From Cololabis saira (Eukaryota; Chordata; Actinopteri; Beloniformes; Belonidae), in contig NC_084610.1 of the NCBI RefSeq assembly GCF_033807715.1, positions 6,448,769 to 6,512,768 on the forward strand: DNA of 64,000 bases, in the 5' to 3' direction. The notes beneath the pieces are model-generated. The model was not told the DNA's origin, made no database searches, and worked only from the letters and a program-made list of their open reading frames with translations. A program made the translations under genes and the position numbers. Shown here piece after piece: positions 1 through 24,079 of this stretch; the stretch's first letter is position 1, and each line of letters opens with the position of its first letter.

Positions 1-730
1 AAAAAAAAAATAGAAATCTAGATCTAAACAGATCTAAAACAGAATAAGAAATCTAAACTTAATTTCCTTGTTGGTGCATTTTTATTTAGTACATAATTGA
101 AAAGAAATAGCATTTATTGACAATCAGCGATAAAGTTACTGTAAGCTCATCAAATATTGTGGAATAACATCCATAAAGGGCACTACCACTTCCATTTGTC
201 ACATTAATCATGAACTAGTTGAGCTAAAGATTCATCATTCAATGATGGATTGCTACTGCCGCCAATGTTCTTTAATCAGAAACATTTAGACTGTGTTTGA
301 TTTGACTTAGTCTGAGTTTGAAAAGCTAAATGTGATCTTTTTAACCTTTGTTTCCACATTATTCACAGCTGAATCCGTCACAGAGAGAACAGTTCAGTCG
401 TGCTGGTTTCCCACTAAAAAAGACAGGACATTCATAAATCCACTTCTGATACCAGACTTGACTTGATTTCCATTGATTTTAATATGTTTTATTGGTGTTT
501 GGTCACATTTTTTTCATATTAAGTTCTACGTGAGTGAGCTCTGCATAGCTTTTTTGTTTTTTAGCTGTCCCTCAGAAGTAAAAAAAAAGAAAAGAAAAAT
601 ATACTGTGCCCAGTGAAAGTGCATGTGTGTTTGTGTTTGTGCTTGGTGAAGTGGAAAAATGGCTTTGACACAGAGATTAAGCTCGGTATTGTTACAAGAC
701 ATTGTCTCACAGGAGCGAGGGATGAGGGAG

Positions 731-884
<154 letters not shown>

Positions 885-2517
885 CGGGGGGAAATGGGGC
901 AGTAGAGAGGGGTGAATGGTGTGTGGTAGCAGGGAAAGAGGAATGCATGTAGGGAGAGACGGACAGAGGACGGAGAGGGAAGAGATAATTTTTTCAGGAG
1001 CTTTAGAGGGGGTGACATAATGGAGCATAACTCTGAGTCAGTGTGTGTGTGTGTTCGTGTGTGTGCTTGGGGGGAATCCTGGAGAAGGAAAAGGAATTGG
1101 TTTTACGAAGGGGAGTGACACCAGGGGAAAGTGATTGTGTGTGTAAAGTGGGGGTGTTTTGACCCACAAAAGACTTGCATGAGAAGAACTTGATAAAACT
1201 TGATAAGCAAACTCAAGAACAAACAGCAAGCATCATGTCACAGACATGCCAACACCTTGTGTGCTAGTTTCACCATTATACTCTAACACATTGACAAAAA
1301 CAATGTATTATTTCACATTTGAAGGGTAGGGATGTAGTTTTTGAGCTTATTATAAGGAGGGGATTTGCCCGAAAATCAACGTGTTAAACTTTTCTCCAAC
1401 ATACAATACTGTTATATGCTGACAGAAAGTGGTCTTATCCGAATGAGCATCCTGGTCGCTTATTTTTTCTCGACAGCTGTTAATTCACCTTCCACAAGTA
1501 AGAAAAAGTTACTACTACACCAAACCATGTGGCATTTGACATTTATGACCAAGGTGCTGCTTCTTCTTTCTGTCTGACACACAGCAGTCTTGTTGCCATA
1601 GAAAACTAACATTACATTTTAACAAATGCCAGCCCGTTGATATGTGTATTTGTCACAGAAAAGATCGCACTGTCATTCCCTTTCCTAATACACAAGAAAA
1701 CCTGTGTATTAGATGCCACTCGATGGACTGATCTGTCTGTCCATCACTGTCGTCAGTATGTATGAATGAATCTGTGTAAATGTTGATGTAAAAATTAATC
1801 TTGTTGTTTAAAAGAGATTTTTTAACAATTCTGATTATATTAGAGCTACACAACTACTCTTTCTGAAAGCCAGTTGCCCACTTTCACAATACATCACTGT
1901 GGTTTTAAACCGTTATTCTATGCCAAGGGTGAGGTAGTGTAGCAAGTACAGCTCAATCACTTATTTATTTGATCAGAAAAGAGTAGATATTTCAGGAATG
2001 GCATGATGATACACAACAAACATGCACGCACCCACCAGCTCCTCTCTCATCCACACACAGTCCTGTTCCAGTCATCACAATCAGCAGGAACCAAAAAAAG
2101 GGAGACAAGACAGAAAGATAATGGAAGTAGTGAGGACGCAAAACGCTGAGTTTGAGGAATGCCATTTTGTGTTTACAATGAAAAGGGGGAAAGAGAGTGT
2201 CAGAAAGTGTCAGTGTGACCTAACTCCCCCTCTCTGTCTCATGATGGGGGGTGTTGTCAGCCCCCTCCCCAGAGGGCACAGCGGAAAGGCAAACGCTCAT
2301 CCTTTAAGAATCTGCACACTTCAACGACAATCCTCATATCGCTGCACATTTTCTAGGGAACAGTATAAATGTGCACAGTTGACACAAATCTATGAGTTGT
2401 AATGCAGAAGGATTCAGTTGGTTCTGGAGGAATAGCTGTTTAGTTACATTTACAAATTATGTCTTTTGGCATTTCTGCTGTATTATATTATATTCTAAAT
2501 TTACAGGAAGTGCAAAG

Positions 2518-2640
2518 GGCAGCACGGGGGCTTGGTGGTTAACACTGCTGGACGTCTGGCTAATTGGTGATTCTACATTCCCCGTAAGAGTGAGTGACAG
2601 TGCGGGTTTGTCTGTCTGGGGTCCTGTGCCATTCACCAAG
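2518..2640 (+). repeat. SINE-like interspersed repeat, degraded
   Basis: It opens GGGCAGCACGGGGGCTTGG then TGGTTAACACTG, which resembles the widespread fish repeat beginning GGCACGGTGG with a tRNA-like head. The later GGGTTTGTCTGTCTGGGG fits the inner part of the same family. Family assignment is from memory. Confidence 0.5.
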
Positions 2641-3570
2641 TAAGAACTGGGGGTATATTGACACGGATGCAGAGTGAACATCCTCAGTGTCAAAGCAAAT
2701 TTAAACATTCAAACCCAGGGACGGCTGATGTTCAGTTAAATCAGTATTGACAAGCTGTTGCTGTTTATCTCCTGATGTCGCCAAATTGGCTGTGTAATTC
2801 TTTGTGCATCTAATTGACAGAATGGGTGAGTGGCCGGTTGGACACTAATTGATTCCTGCTGAGTTGGTGGTGTTGGTTGTCATTTCAGCCTTTTAAGGCA
2901 AATGTCTTCACAGCTCTCGCTGACGAAAATGTTGCATCTTCGTGCTCGGTCCACATATGTGTATTGGCGAGAGCAGGAACCCTCCGCCAGCAGGAAACTT
3001 GCGAGTGAGGCTGAGTTAGGAGGTCCCCGAGCCAGCAAGCGTCTAATTAATCCTCCTCCAGTCTTAACGAGGTCTTAATTACTCTCACTGACTCTCTCAA
3101 GGCGAGACATCAACAACCTCAGCGTGTCGTGCTCACATGTATGATTGTCTGGTCAGAAGGCAAGAGGTTTCAGCATGCAATTAAGATTCCTTGTGTGCAT
3201 GTGTATGTGTGTGCTTGCTCATCTGTGCCTAAAACAGTTGTCAGCTCAACCCACTTCCCACACTGAGGGACAGGGCCATTGTGCATAAGAGGCTCATCTT
3301 TAAGAACCAGTTTCCCAGAGACAAAGTCCATTCAAGTCCAATTAGGGGAAGCCATTCGAGGCCCTAATTCCCTTACAGTGAATCTCCCTGATCCTTCTAA
3401 CACATGCTACTTATTGTTCCCTGGGAAGGAGGGGTGGATGAGGGGGAGGGTGGTGCTGGGGTTGGAGTAAGGGAGAGGGTGAGAGAAAAAGAAAAAGAGA
3501 CACTGACCCGGATTTTAGTAAATATGGTAATGATGAGGGTAATGAATGCAGGGGGACAATGAAACGGGAC

Positions 3571-3598
3571 ATTCAGACAGACAGACAGACAGACAGCA
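3571..3598. repeat. (GACA)n short tandem repeat
   Basis: About six copies of CAGA/GACA in a row. Confidence 0.85.
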
Positions 3599-5741
3599 AC
3601 ACGGCGCTCTTCAAGTCTTAAAAAGAACAGCTTCACTTATCACAAATAGGATTATCCATGATTTATTTTTTATTAAGCAAACTAACATCATCAGAGTTCC
3701 TCCCACTCAAAGATATGCTGGATTAAACGGGATTAGGACTCGATTAAAACTAAAATTTACTATCAACTTTTATTTACATTAAATATGAATTAAAAAGAAG
3801 CCACCATTTCTTTAAGGATAAAGATGTTAACGTTCTAGTGTTAAATCCTGTGAACTGAACTGTTCCCAGTAATGAACCAGATACAGTATGTTGTAACTCT
3901 CAATGTGTGAGTGTTGTCTACAAAATATCAGACATCAGTGAACCACACCATGAGCAAACAGTCCCACAAACAGTCGCACTGCTCTAAATACTGAAATACA
4001 CTGGCTGACGGGGAAAAACAACCACCTGGATTTAAATAAGCAAATAGGAAAGAGTCTCCCATTAGCCATTAATATGTCTCATCAGAAACAAGTTAGCAAT
4101 TTATCATTCTTTACAATTTATGCGGTCATGGAAAACATGTTACTCTCTCAGGAGGGTCAGTTTACTGGTCTGCAGATATTCAGCACAACTGAGGATAAAC
4201 TACCAACATTTGGTAATTTAATTAATTTAAAGAGGTTAAAACCTGGATGGATAGAGGTGAATGATTTGAGATTATGTAACGGTTCTAAAGGTAGCTTTAG
4301 AAATGTCAGAGAGTTTAATAGTAAATATTATATTGTAGAATTTCCATGGACATAATAAGAAAATAACTCAAAGTATTGGCACAACACCTGGGTAAATTTA
4401 GGAAAAGCTTTTATTTTATTTTAAGTGAGGTTTTTCCAAGACAAAAAAAAGGCTTTGATTTGCCTAAATCATAAAGATAAGACTGAAGCAACGGCCAAAG
4501 GTCATGTGGTACGACAAATCAAGATTAGTGCCTTTTCTGAGAGATGGATGCATCAGGGTTTACTGGTTGAACTTCTATAAGTATTCTTCCACATCTAGAA
4601 AAAAACGTCCTAAATACGTAGATGTGACATCTATTTAGCAGTCCAGCTATTTAATAAGATCACAGAAAAGGTATATCTACATGTAGGTGTGGGAGCGTGA
4701 CTGCTGACTAGTTGTTTCATATAAGACAACCAGTGTTATCTGCTCAATCGTGTGCCAGCACTTTAACAGTGTCATCAGTATAATTCAGCCATTCATGTTT
4801 TGACAGTAAATTCCTAAACAAAGATGTTTTTATTTCAGCAAAATCCTCTGTTTGTGTTTTTGACTATTAACCCGGCCTCACTGTCCATCTGCTTCTTGAA
4901 GAGGCTGACCAAGATCTGCAATCATCTCATAATCTAAATCCATGTTTGTTGAGATTGGCGAGATTAATCCAATCAGTTTGAGGATAAACCCACAGACTGG
5001 AGACTAAATTAATTTTAAAAGCTATTATCACTCTTCAGAAGATAAACTCACTCAACACATTAGTTATGACTGTTAATTTGCCAACGTAAAGTTGGAAGCC
5101 AGACTTGATTTGGCAACAAATTTATTACATATTTTACTTTGATGATTAAAACTTAAGATGATTATAACGTATCATCAATGCCACCTAAATGCCACTACAT
5201 TTTATTTTGTATTTTTTTTAATTTTTACTTTTATTTTATTTTGGAGTCTTGATGATACGTATCAGAATATATTCAGGCATACAGGTAGATGTTTGGTTTG
5301 GATGTTATTCATTTAGATGACCAAGTTTAGCTTTTTTGTTTATCTTATATTTTTTTAATTTTTTTTTTTTTACTTTGCAATTTATCTTGGGCGCATGCAG
5401 CATGAGTTCAAATATTTCCTAATAAAACAAATATCTATTCAACATTTTCTTGAAAATATGTGAGCACACCAACATCGTGCCAGAGTTAACTCTAGCGTCT
5501 AGCTACAAAGTATGAACAAAATCCAGGACGAGCCAATGCAAAACAGGAAAGTATACAGTTCATGTTTTGCATTGCTTCTACACATCCACATGACATTTCT
5601 GCATTAAAATTGATGCAAAAAAATTCCCTCATCATTGATAAGTCACTGCATCGTCCGTCATGTGCAAACATGCAAACATTTCTACAATGTAGTTTTTGCA
5701 TTGCATTTAAAGTTGAACAAGTAAGCAGTATTCTAGGATTA

Positions 5742-5847
5742 CTAGTGTCAGTAACTTTTCCTTGACAGAGTTCTAAATTGATCTTTTTATAGCTAACTAG
5801 GAGTTAATACGCTCCTAGTTAAAGACTAACTGTCACTCTGACACTAG
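5742..5847. repeat. Nested inverted repeats (hairpin-forming)
   Basis: Outer 10-base arms CTAGTGTCAG (5742-5751) and CTGACACTAG (5838-5847) enclose inner 10-base arms TAACTAGGAG (5794-5803) and CTCCTAGTTA (5812-5821) with an 8-base loop. This could be a small foldback element or a chance structure. Confidence 0.6.
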
Positions 5848-5976
5848 GTAAGTGCAGCAACCTTGCGTTTGCCTGGCAACCTTGTGTCCCAGCGACCGTT
5901 GTTGCCATGGCAGCCGATGAGGATGTGGCACTGCCATGAGGAAGTGGTCAACACAGATATGAGCTAAAGGGCAGCT

Positions 5977-6104
<128 letters not shown>

Positions 6105-7207
6105 GCTGCTCATTTGAATACAGCGTCCTGAATCTGTCGAGGAGCCGTATGCTCCTTTGCAAAACCAGGAGCAGCTTGTAAACATAAAACAATCAGTGCC
6201 TTTGTTTTAAAGCTGTTGTTCTGTTGTCATCCCTTTCATTTGTTTGTGTACCCCCCCCCCCCCATCATTTTCTTTAAACATGGTCTCTCATGAACAGACT
6301 TAGTCTTGACTTTTACTATTTATCATTTTCATGTTTTCCTTTCCTACTGTATGTGCACTTTCTTAAATAATATGTACAATGTCATTACTTGTCTTTTATC
6401 TGAGCTGAAATAAAAGTTCAGCTTGTTGGTACTGAGGAGTGAGGTGGTGACGTTAGTGAGAGTGAAAGCGTTAACGTACATGTACGTTGTACTGAATGAA
6501 TGGAGGCTCAAAAGTTTAGGTCGTGTATTGTTTGTGTTTATGGGGGGGTGGGGGGTCTTGCAGAATGTGTGTGAGTGAGAGGGAAAGTGAGTGTTATCAG
6601 CCCCCCCCCCAAAAAAGCCGATTAAGGCCAGAAACTCTAATTATGCTACAAAGATGTGACAGACTGGCACCCATCTGCGCTGCATGGGTCTTGTCTCTCT
6701 TTCTCACACACACTAAAATACACAGAGTAATTAAGTAACAAAACTAACAAAACTGAATAATAAATGACAGCAAAATGCACAAAAGTTACAGATTGTTACA
6801 CTACCTGGCAGTGAAAGTTGGCCATAATAAAGAACGATAAAACCCCAGCTGTAACCAAATGCTTTCCACAAAAGTGCATACCTGTTTGTTCATCAAGCCC
6901 ATCTGTCCCTGAAAACGTACTTATGAGATTTTTGAGAACTGATCTAAAGTTGCAGCAGCCACACGTCCATGTCCAGACTCGGTGACGACAGTGCGACTCA
7001 TATCGCTGGAGTATGAGTCACATTTCCTGTTCTGTGTCTCATATTCCCAGAGCAGGTTACACAACTGCATGAAATTACTGACCAAATCTGCATTATTGTA
7101 TTAAAACATATTTGAAGATTTTAAAATCTTTCTAGAATAATTTAAAGATTAGATAAAATGAGACAGAAATAAATGTAACTTTCAAAATAAAGGAGGCGAG
7201 CTCTTAC

Positions 7208-14191
<6,984 letters not shown>

Positions 14192-14203
14192 CACGCAGGG
14201 CAG

Positions 14204-16558
14204 CTAAACAGACATGACATGGGGCCCTCACAGACTCACAGGATGGGAAGAGATACCTGATCAACGAAAAACAGGAGAAAATGCAAACTGTGATGATTAG
14301 TTATATTCAGTCACAATGTTTTTATACAGAGACAAAGTTTTAAATTACAATATATGTAAATCCCAAAGATTATTTCATCACTGTTAGTTTTTTCCTCCCA
14401 ATGAAATTCATGTGTTACATAGAGGTTGACATTCTTGTCCACGTGATACGTTCGGATGTATCAAACAGTTTTCAATAATTAACAGATACAAATCCTCACG
14501 TGTTCCCAGGTGTAGCTTTTACAAATATGACGCTGACAAGAAAAGAAGCAATAACTTGTATTGACTGTGCGCTGAGCAAAATTTGTTTTGTTTTGTTTTT
14601 TAAAAAAGGAATACAATTACGAATCAAAAGCCAAAGGAATCACTGGAGGACAGTTTTTAAAATAATTCCTCCTGAGGGGTAACCTTGATTTCTGCATCTT
14701 GTGAGGAGATGTGAAGAATCGACAGGCTCTCTCATCGTCAGAAGTATTTCTATCCTCTCCAGGGATAAAACACAGTTTTTTCCTTCCTTTTTATTGTATT
14801 AGTCCTTCTTTTTACCTCTTTATTATTTTGGAAAGTGGCTCTTATAAACCTTTGGAAAGCAGTGAATTTTGATTCACTACTTTAATGAGAAATGTTTGTA
14901 TAAATGTTGGGACTTACCAAGTTGTTTAACAATAGCATGTTCAAAGCTATCTTTGATTGAAATAAGTGTATCATTAACCCTAATTTTGATCTATACAACT
15001 TTCCGTTAACCTGAGCATCCTTGTGATTTCTACTACTCAACATACGCACATCTTAACTCTGAACTACTGCCGTCACATTATTAGACAGCTGTTAAGATTA
15101 ATGAAAATATTAAGTTTTGAAATGAAATGACAGCTCTGTCCAAAGTTTGCTCCCCTTTGGTTTTACCAGGCATAATTGGCAGTGAATTATTCTCATCTTA
15201 CCCAAATTAAATTGAAACTTTTTAAAAGGGTTGCAGCTGCAGGTGAAACTTCTGCTCTGATTTTACACCAACATCATGTTTGCAAGTATGATATGAAGGG
15301 ATCTAACAAACAGGATTTCATGAAAAATGTAACTCCCGGAGGACATAGTCTTGTGTCGTAAAAAATAACACCTATACTGGGAATGGAGTTTAACAGTCAC
15401 TTTTCAATTAGCTTAAACATGTATGAAAGTGATATTTCTACCACTGCTATGTTTCACTCAACCACTGCTTCCTCCGCATGCTAATGTGTATTATAAGAAT
15501 ACCATATGTTGGGAGAAAACCTTGAGATTTCCAGCTTGACAAAGACTTTTTCATTCAGCCTCACTGATTCAATGTTCAATCTTGTGTGAATACGTGTGCA
15601 CACACCGTGGCTCACGATCACTTTCACAAGCATGTTTGAGGAATACTAGTGTAGAAGTGACCAATAATCACACTTAAACAGACAGATGAAGCCTTAATAT
15701 TACCTCTCAGGTCAGAAAAAAAGGTTTTTCTTGAAACTTATGAAACATGTAACACTATTACTACTCAAAGCTGTGATCTGCAGCAGGACAACGCTGATTC
15801 AAATACTTGGAAATGTTTTAAAAAACTTGGATTAAATAGTGCTGAGTTTCAATTTAAAGACACGGCGAACATATTAATATTGCTGTCCTCCTAATTTCAG
15901 GAAGGGTATCAAATGACTTAAAATAAACTAATAAATTAATAAAACTAAAATGCAACATTTAAAATATACACAACCATTTTAATTCAGGCTAATACTGCCT
16001 CACACTTCATGCACATGCACACAGGCAGCGTTTTCCAAATTACGTTTGCATCTGTTTTGCAAGAGATTTCATGGTCTGGACTAGGGAAATAACTCAAATT
16101 CAAAGTGTTTCCTCCAAAGGTTCTGCATGCATGTCCTCAGTTGAGCATTTTCAGTCCATCTTAAAATGGAAAGAAAAGACAAACACATGGAAACGGTATG
16201 AATGGAGGACGTAAATGAGATCGTTTTGCAGGGCTCCACAACAGGCAGCACAGCGGACGCTGTTGTGTTACTACACAACCTTTGCTAAATGAGATACTTC
16301 CAAAGCAGGCATAAAGGGTTACTTTGAATATGAGTTTCACTGCTGTGAATGAGAGGTGTTGAGGAAAAAAACACACACACTTGGTCTCTCTGCTCAGCCC
16401 CGGCCAGTGACCCAGATACACACACACCCATATTCTCTCTGCACGCACACACACATTGATCCCTGTTTGCAGTATAAGTTCCTCTGCCTGCTTTAGGCAG
16501 AGATCTTACGCACACACATGCAGAGAAAGCTGATATCTGTGAGATCCAAAGAACAATA

Positions 16559-16640
<82 letters not shown>

Positions 16641-17898
16641 GTGTGTGTATTTATTTATAAAGTCCAACTGCTTCCATCTGTCAGTGGAAAAACAGCAAAG
16701 TATCAAAATGCCTTCAGTGTTATTTTGTTGAACACATTTCATTTAAAAAACAGAGCAAAAAGAATAGTTTTCCTTCAGTTTTGTTATAGGTGAATACCAT
16801 GTGTGTGTCGAACAAACTTTTGAGTATCTGTTAAAGCTAAAGCTTTGAAACGGGATGTGAGAGTGTGTATCTTCTGTGTTTGAGTTTAGGTGTGTGTGCG
16901 TGTATGTGTGCGCGTGAGTGTGGGTTTGACATCAAAACTGAAACTCTTATTTTAATCTGAATTTGGATTGCAGAAATAACTTTCTCTGCAATTGAGAACT
17001 GAAATGGGAAGTGTTTGCTGTCAGTGAGTAGATGTTGCATTTAAAATGAATGCAAGTGTGGGCTGATAAAGGACTAAATAGATATTAAAACTGTGTCTTA
17101 CAAAAAAGTCTAAATTAGTTTTGGAAAAAAACTAAATATAACACTTTTTACTTTGCCATTGTTGTATTTTTTCTCTTTAATATCACTGGAAGCTCGAGCC
17201 TGAACAGGGTCATCACTTCTCTGTGCGTTGTGAGCGAGGAAACCCACTTTCTAGAGATTGATAGAAAACACTGTTACTTTCACGCGCTGCTTTATGCAGG
17301 GCAGATATACAGATATGTTTGTCATATATTGTCCAAACAGAAACTAGTCCTCGATATAGACAGTCCTGCAGCAACAGGAGTCAACTGTCCGTTCATTCTG
17401 TTTAGATGGACTTTATTAGAATAGAACGAGCGGATAACCCCCGTTGTGACCGTGTTTTCCATCCGCTGTCAGTTTTCCATTTGCTTGAACTGAAAACATC
17501 TACCTGTTTAAATAGGTTTTATTAATTAAAAAAAATAAAACAACAATAAGGAAAAAGCAACGCAGGTGCGCACATCAGTGTGAGCTGAACTAAACACGCA
17601 CCAACTGGCTGAAGTAAAACAACAACCACAATTCCAACTTTTTATCTGTCATGTTGTTGTTCAGACAAACCGGCGTTAGTTTCAGACAAGCGCACAAGTC
17701 ACTGCGAGCGCAGCTTTTCGGGGAAAATGGTCCAAGATTAAACAAACTGATCTGGATCCGTGACGAGGATGGACTGAGTCCATGAACTGGACACAGTGAA
17801 GGGACAGTTGGACCGAATCCACGCAACGCACTCGGACAAACACGACCCCAACACGAGTGGCAACAACCAGCGTAAGAAATAAGAAGTGTTGCACTTAC
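14204..17898 (-). other. prox1: prox1 intron 1
   Basis: About 3.7 kb between the predicted 5' UTR exon and the first coding exon. It is AT-rich and holds a long (TA)n array near 16.6 kb and short GT-rich patches near 16.37-16.46 and 16.86-16.92 kb. No further exon is recognised, although a small extra 5' UTR exon cannot be excluded. Confidence 0.5.
16569..16638. repeat. (TA)n microsatellite flanked by GT repeats
   Basis: About 35 TA units with TGTGTGTG on the left and GTGTGTG on the right, in prox1 intron 1. It can form a cruciform. Confidence 0.97.
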
Positions 17899-18333
17899 TT
17901 CTCTCTCGAGCGTCTCCCGGAGTCTTCCCGTCGAAGAAAGGGCGAGCAGGAGAGACAGATCCAACGCTCGCCTTTGAGATCAATGCCGTAATTTACTACG
18001 ACAAAGTGGAGACGTATGCAGGGGCGGGCGTGCCCGTGTGTGGAGGGAGAGGGAGACAGAGAGACAGAGAGGAGAGAGCAGCTCATACACTAGTGAGTGG
18101 CTTCTGTTGTGTGTGAGGGACACGGGCATGGATGGGGACAGTGTGCTGGTGTGCGCCGCTCTCCTCCCGGGACGGGCCGTGGTGAGTATCGAGCGCACCC
18201 GCTCCGTCTTGCTCCCTCCGAGCGACTGCAAGACCCTCGGCATAAGAAACTAGAAGACACGCACATGAAGGATACGCGAAGACGCAGCGTCACCGGTCCC
18301 GGAGTGAGGTAACGGCTCCACCTGACCAATAAG
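17899..18333 (-). other. prox1: Predicted non-coding exon 1 (5' UTR) of prox1
   Basis: On the minus strand a good U2 donor, GAGAGAGAA|GTAAGTGC, ends a CpG-rich stretch downstream of a TATAAATA box. Vertebrate PROX1 has a non-coding first exon, and the coding exon here has a 5' UTR acceptor, so an upstream exon is needed. The right boundary is inferred as about 30 bases from the TATA box and is not directly visible. Confidence 0.5.
18128..18181 (+). other. Possible antisense exon end: short open reading with a strong plus-strand donor
   Basis: Opposite predicted exon 1 there is an ATG followed by 18 codons (MDGDSVLVCAALLPGRAV) ending exactly at a consensus donor, GTG|GTGAGTATCG. This could be the first exon of a divergent or antisense transcript, or chance in CpG-rich DNA. 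No protein family is recognised and no downstream exon could be assigned. Confidence 0.2.
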
Positions 18334-18370
18334 GAGGAGGAACCGGCCACGGTGGATTATATTTATAAGG
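18320..18370. promoter_or_regulatory. TATA/CCAAT promoter cluster of prox1, possibly bidirectional
   Basis: The minus strand carries TATAAATA (18367-18360), suitably placed for a prox1 start near 18333. The plus strand carries CCAAT (18326-18330) about 30 bases ahead of TATTTATAAG, the arrangement expected for a plus-strand start near 18390. The cluster sits inside a CpG-rich block. Mammalian PROX1 has a divergent antisense transcript, PROX1-AS1, so a two-way promoter is plausible. Start sites are inferred. Confidence 0.5.
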
Positions 18371-18470
18371 GGGCAAACTGAAAAGTGCGCTCTGCCAGAG
18401 CTGCGGAGCAGAGAAAGGAGAGAAGGGAGAGAAGACCCGCGGAGAAATGCGGAGGGTAATCTATGAGGCG

Positions 18471-22119
<3,649 letters not shown>

Positions 22120-23324
22120 TTCTTTCTCCTATCTCTTTTTCGTCTGATCTGTCTCCATCAAGATGCCATTATTCAGGACATTAGCCAGGAAGAGCTAAAA
22201 GCTCTCAATGTCGAGGAGGGTCCCAGGGTCCTTGCTGAGAGCTCTGACGCAAACATACACACTCATGCATGCACACGCATACACCTTGACTACAAAAGTA
22301 CGATATAGTAAAGGTGAAGAGGTAAGAGGTGGTAAAAAGTTCTTCTTGCTGACAGTACCGGGTATCTAGGCTCCTCTGTTCCCATCTGGGACCCAGAACG
22401 TAGACATTAGGTGACACAAAGAAGAAATGAGCATGGCAAAATAAAAGCACAGTCTGTGTTGCACCGAGCACACAATGTTTCATCATAGGTTTATTTATAC
22501 TTTGAACTTTGATACACATGATACTCTCTTTGCTTGCTTTATTCTGAAACTCTAATCTTGCACTGAATTATGTTAAAATAATCAGAATTGCTGCAAATTA
22601 TCAATAAAGGCTGTTGTGTGCAGTGCTCTGTTAAAAATGACACAAGGTTAATTGAGGTATAGTGCAATTCTATTTTTAACTTTCTTTCCTGTTTTTTTAC
22701 TGTGTTTATGGTTCTTCTAATAATACTGTAATTTTACATAACAGCATTAAAGACCATAAATTCTATGAGACTCATGAAATCTTTCTCATCCATTTCTTCA
22801 ACTTGTGCCATAGCAATACTAAAATTTGTAGGGCTGTTTATAGTTTTATATCATAGCCACGCTGGGTTAAATCTTACAGTAAAGCTTCAGTAATTCAAAA
22901 ATTACAATTTCAAGAGTTCTGAATCACTGCATCAATAGATTGTGCAATTTGTGAATATTTTCCAACTTCCCCAAAGCTCATAAGCCTGGCGCCATTAATC
23001 TGCAGAATGTCATGCAAAAAAAGGATACAAATCTGAGATCTGTGTCTAAACAATTATTCTTTGATAGTTCTGTAACTTTTTAAATTCAAAGTTGTTTGCA
23101 TCTGGTTCTGTATAGCCATAGAAATACGTCCTTAAGTTTAAAATTAAAAACTATACTTTACTTAACTATACCACACACCTCTCTTGTTTTACTGTCATTC
23201 TGACAACATTACACTGTTGTACTGTGGACAAAAGTACCAGTTGTCAGTCCTTTGACACAAAGACTGTAAGTAAAAAAAAAATAGCATCAAAAATAAAGTT
23301 TACAACTTTTTAATTATAGAGCTG

Positions 23325-23400
23325 CATGCCACCGATCAGCCATAGTATTATGACCCTAACAGGTAATGTGAGTAAACACTGCTCATCTTATCCCACTGTA
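23325..23400 (+). mobile_element. Tc1-like transposon terminal fragment
   Basis: The string CCACCGATCAGCCATAGTAT then TATGACC resembles the terminal inverted repeat shared by many fish Tc1-like elements. Only one end is recognised and no transposase is attached. Confidence 0.45.
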
Positions 23401-24079
23401 ATGTTCTGCAGGGAAAACCTGCATCCTGTCGTTTACATAATGTTATTTTGGAGCTTGCCATCTGCTGAAAATGTTTGGAGACCAGCCACTCATGTACATA
23501 CACTTATGTACATTTTATTTGTTGTATTTGTTGTTTTATTTCTCAACTTTTCTCTTAACTCAACATTTTTGTTTTTTAATTTTTCTTTTTATGTGAAAAA
23601 GTGAACGGTAACTATAAGGAGTCTGAGTCTGAGGTTTTTATTAAGTCTAAACTGCCCGGATACAACTATGATGGGCAGTGATGTCATGTGTGGGAAGCAG
23701 GCCCACTCCACTGAGCTCCCACCACAACCCACAGTACCAGGCACTCCAAACACCCTCAAATAGTCTTTATCCCAACGCTGACTTTCAGCCCTTTTGGGAG
23801 CACAACAAGGACCTGGTCAAGATTAACATGTCAAAAGCTTCTGGCTGCTTAATGTAAAAGGAGATAATTGAGGAAAAGCAACAGCGTGTGACATATTACA
23901 CCAGGTCATTATTCATTTAACAAAAACTAAGCCAAAATGTAAAAATAGTGGAAAAACCAATTCCCTCCTCAAAGCTTCTTTTTTTAAAATGAGCAGGACA
24001 CATAGCAGCCAGGTGCTACTCATCATATGCACTCAATTAATTGTTCATCAGCAGGTATAGTAACTTATAAATAGAAGTT

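Larger units (their letters stand above)
17680..18470. other. prox1: CpG-rich region over the prox1 5' end
   Basis: CpG dinucleotides are clearly denser here than in the AT-rich flanks, for example around 17700-17960 and 18100-18310. The block covers the predicted promoter, exon 1 and the start of intron 1, as expected for the promoter of a developmental regulator. The edges are judged by eye. Confidence 0.6.

Noticed and set aside
2022..2402. 126-codon plus-strand open frame in prox1 intron 5
   Set aside because: No domain, no recognisable homologue, irregular composition, no splice context.
4074..4355. 93-codon plus-strand open frame
   Set aside because: Looks mildly protein-like but matches no family I know; may be part of an unknown repeat. 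Not supportable as a gene.
14192..14194. GTG start one codon before the prox1 ATG
   Set aside because: The conserved vertebrate start is MPDHD. A non-ATG start one codon earlier has no support.
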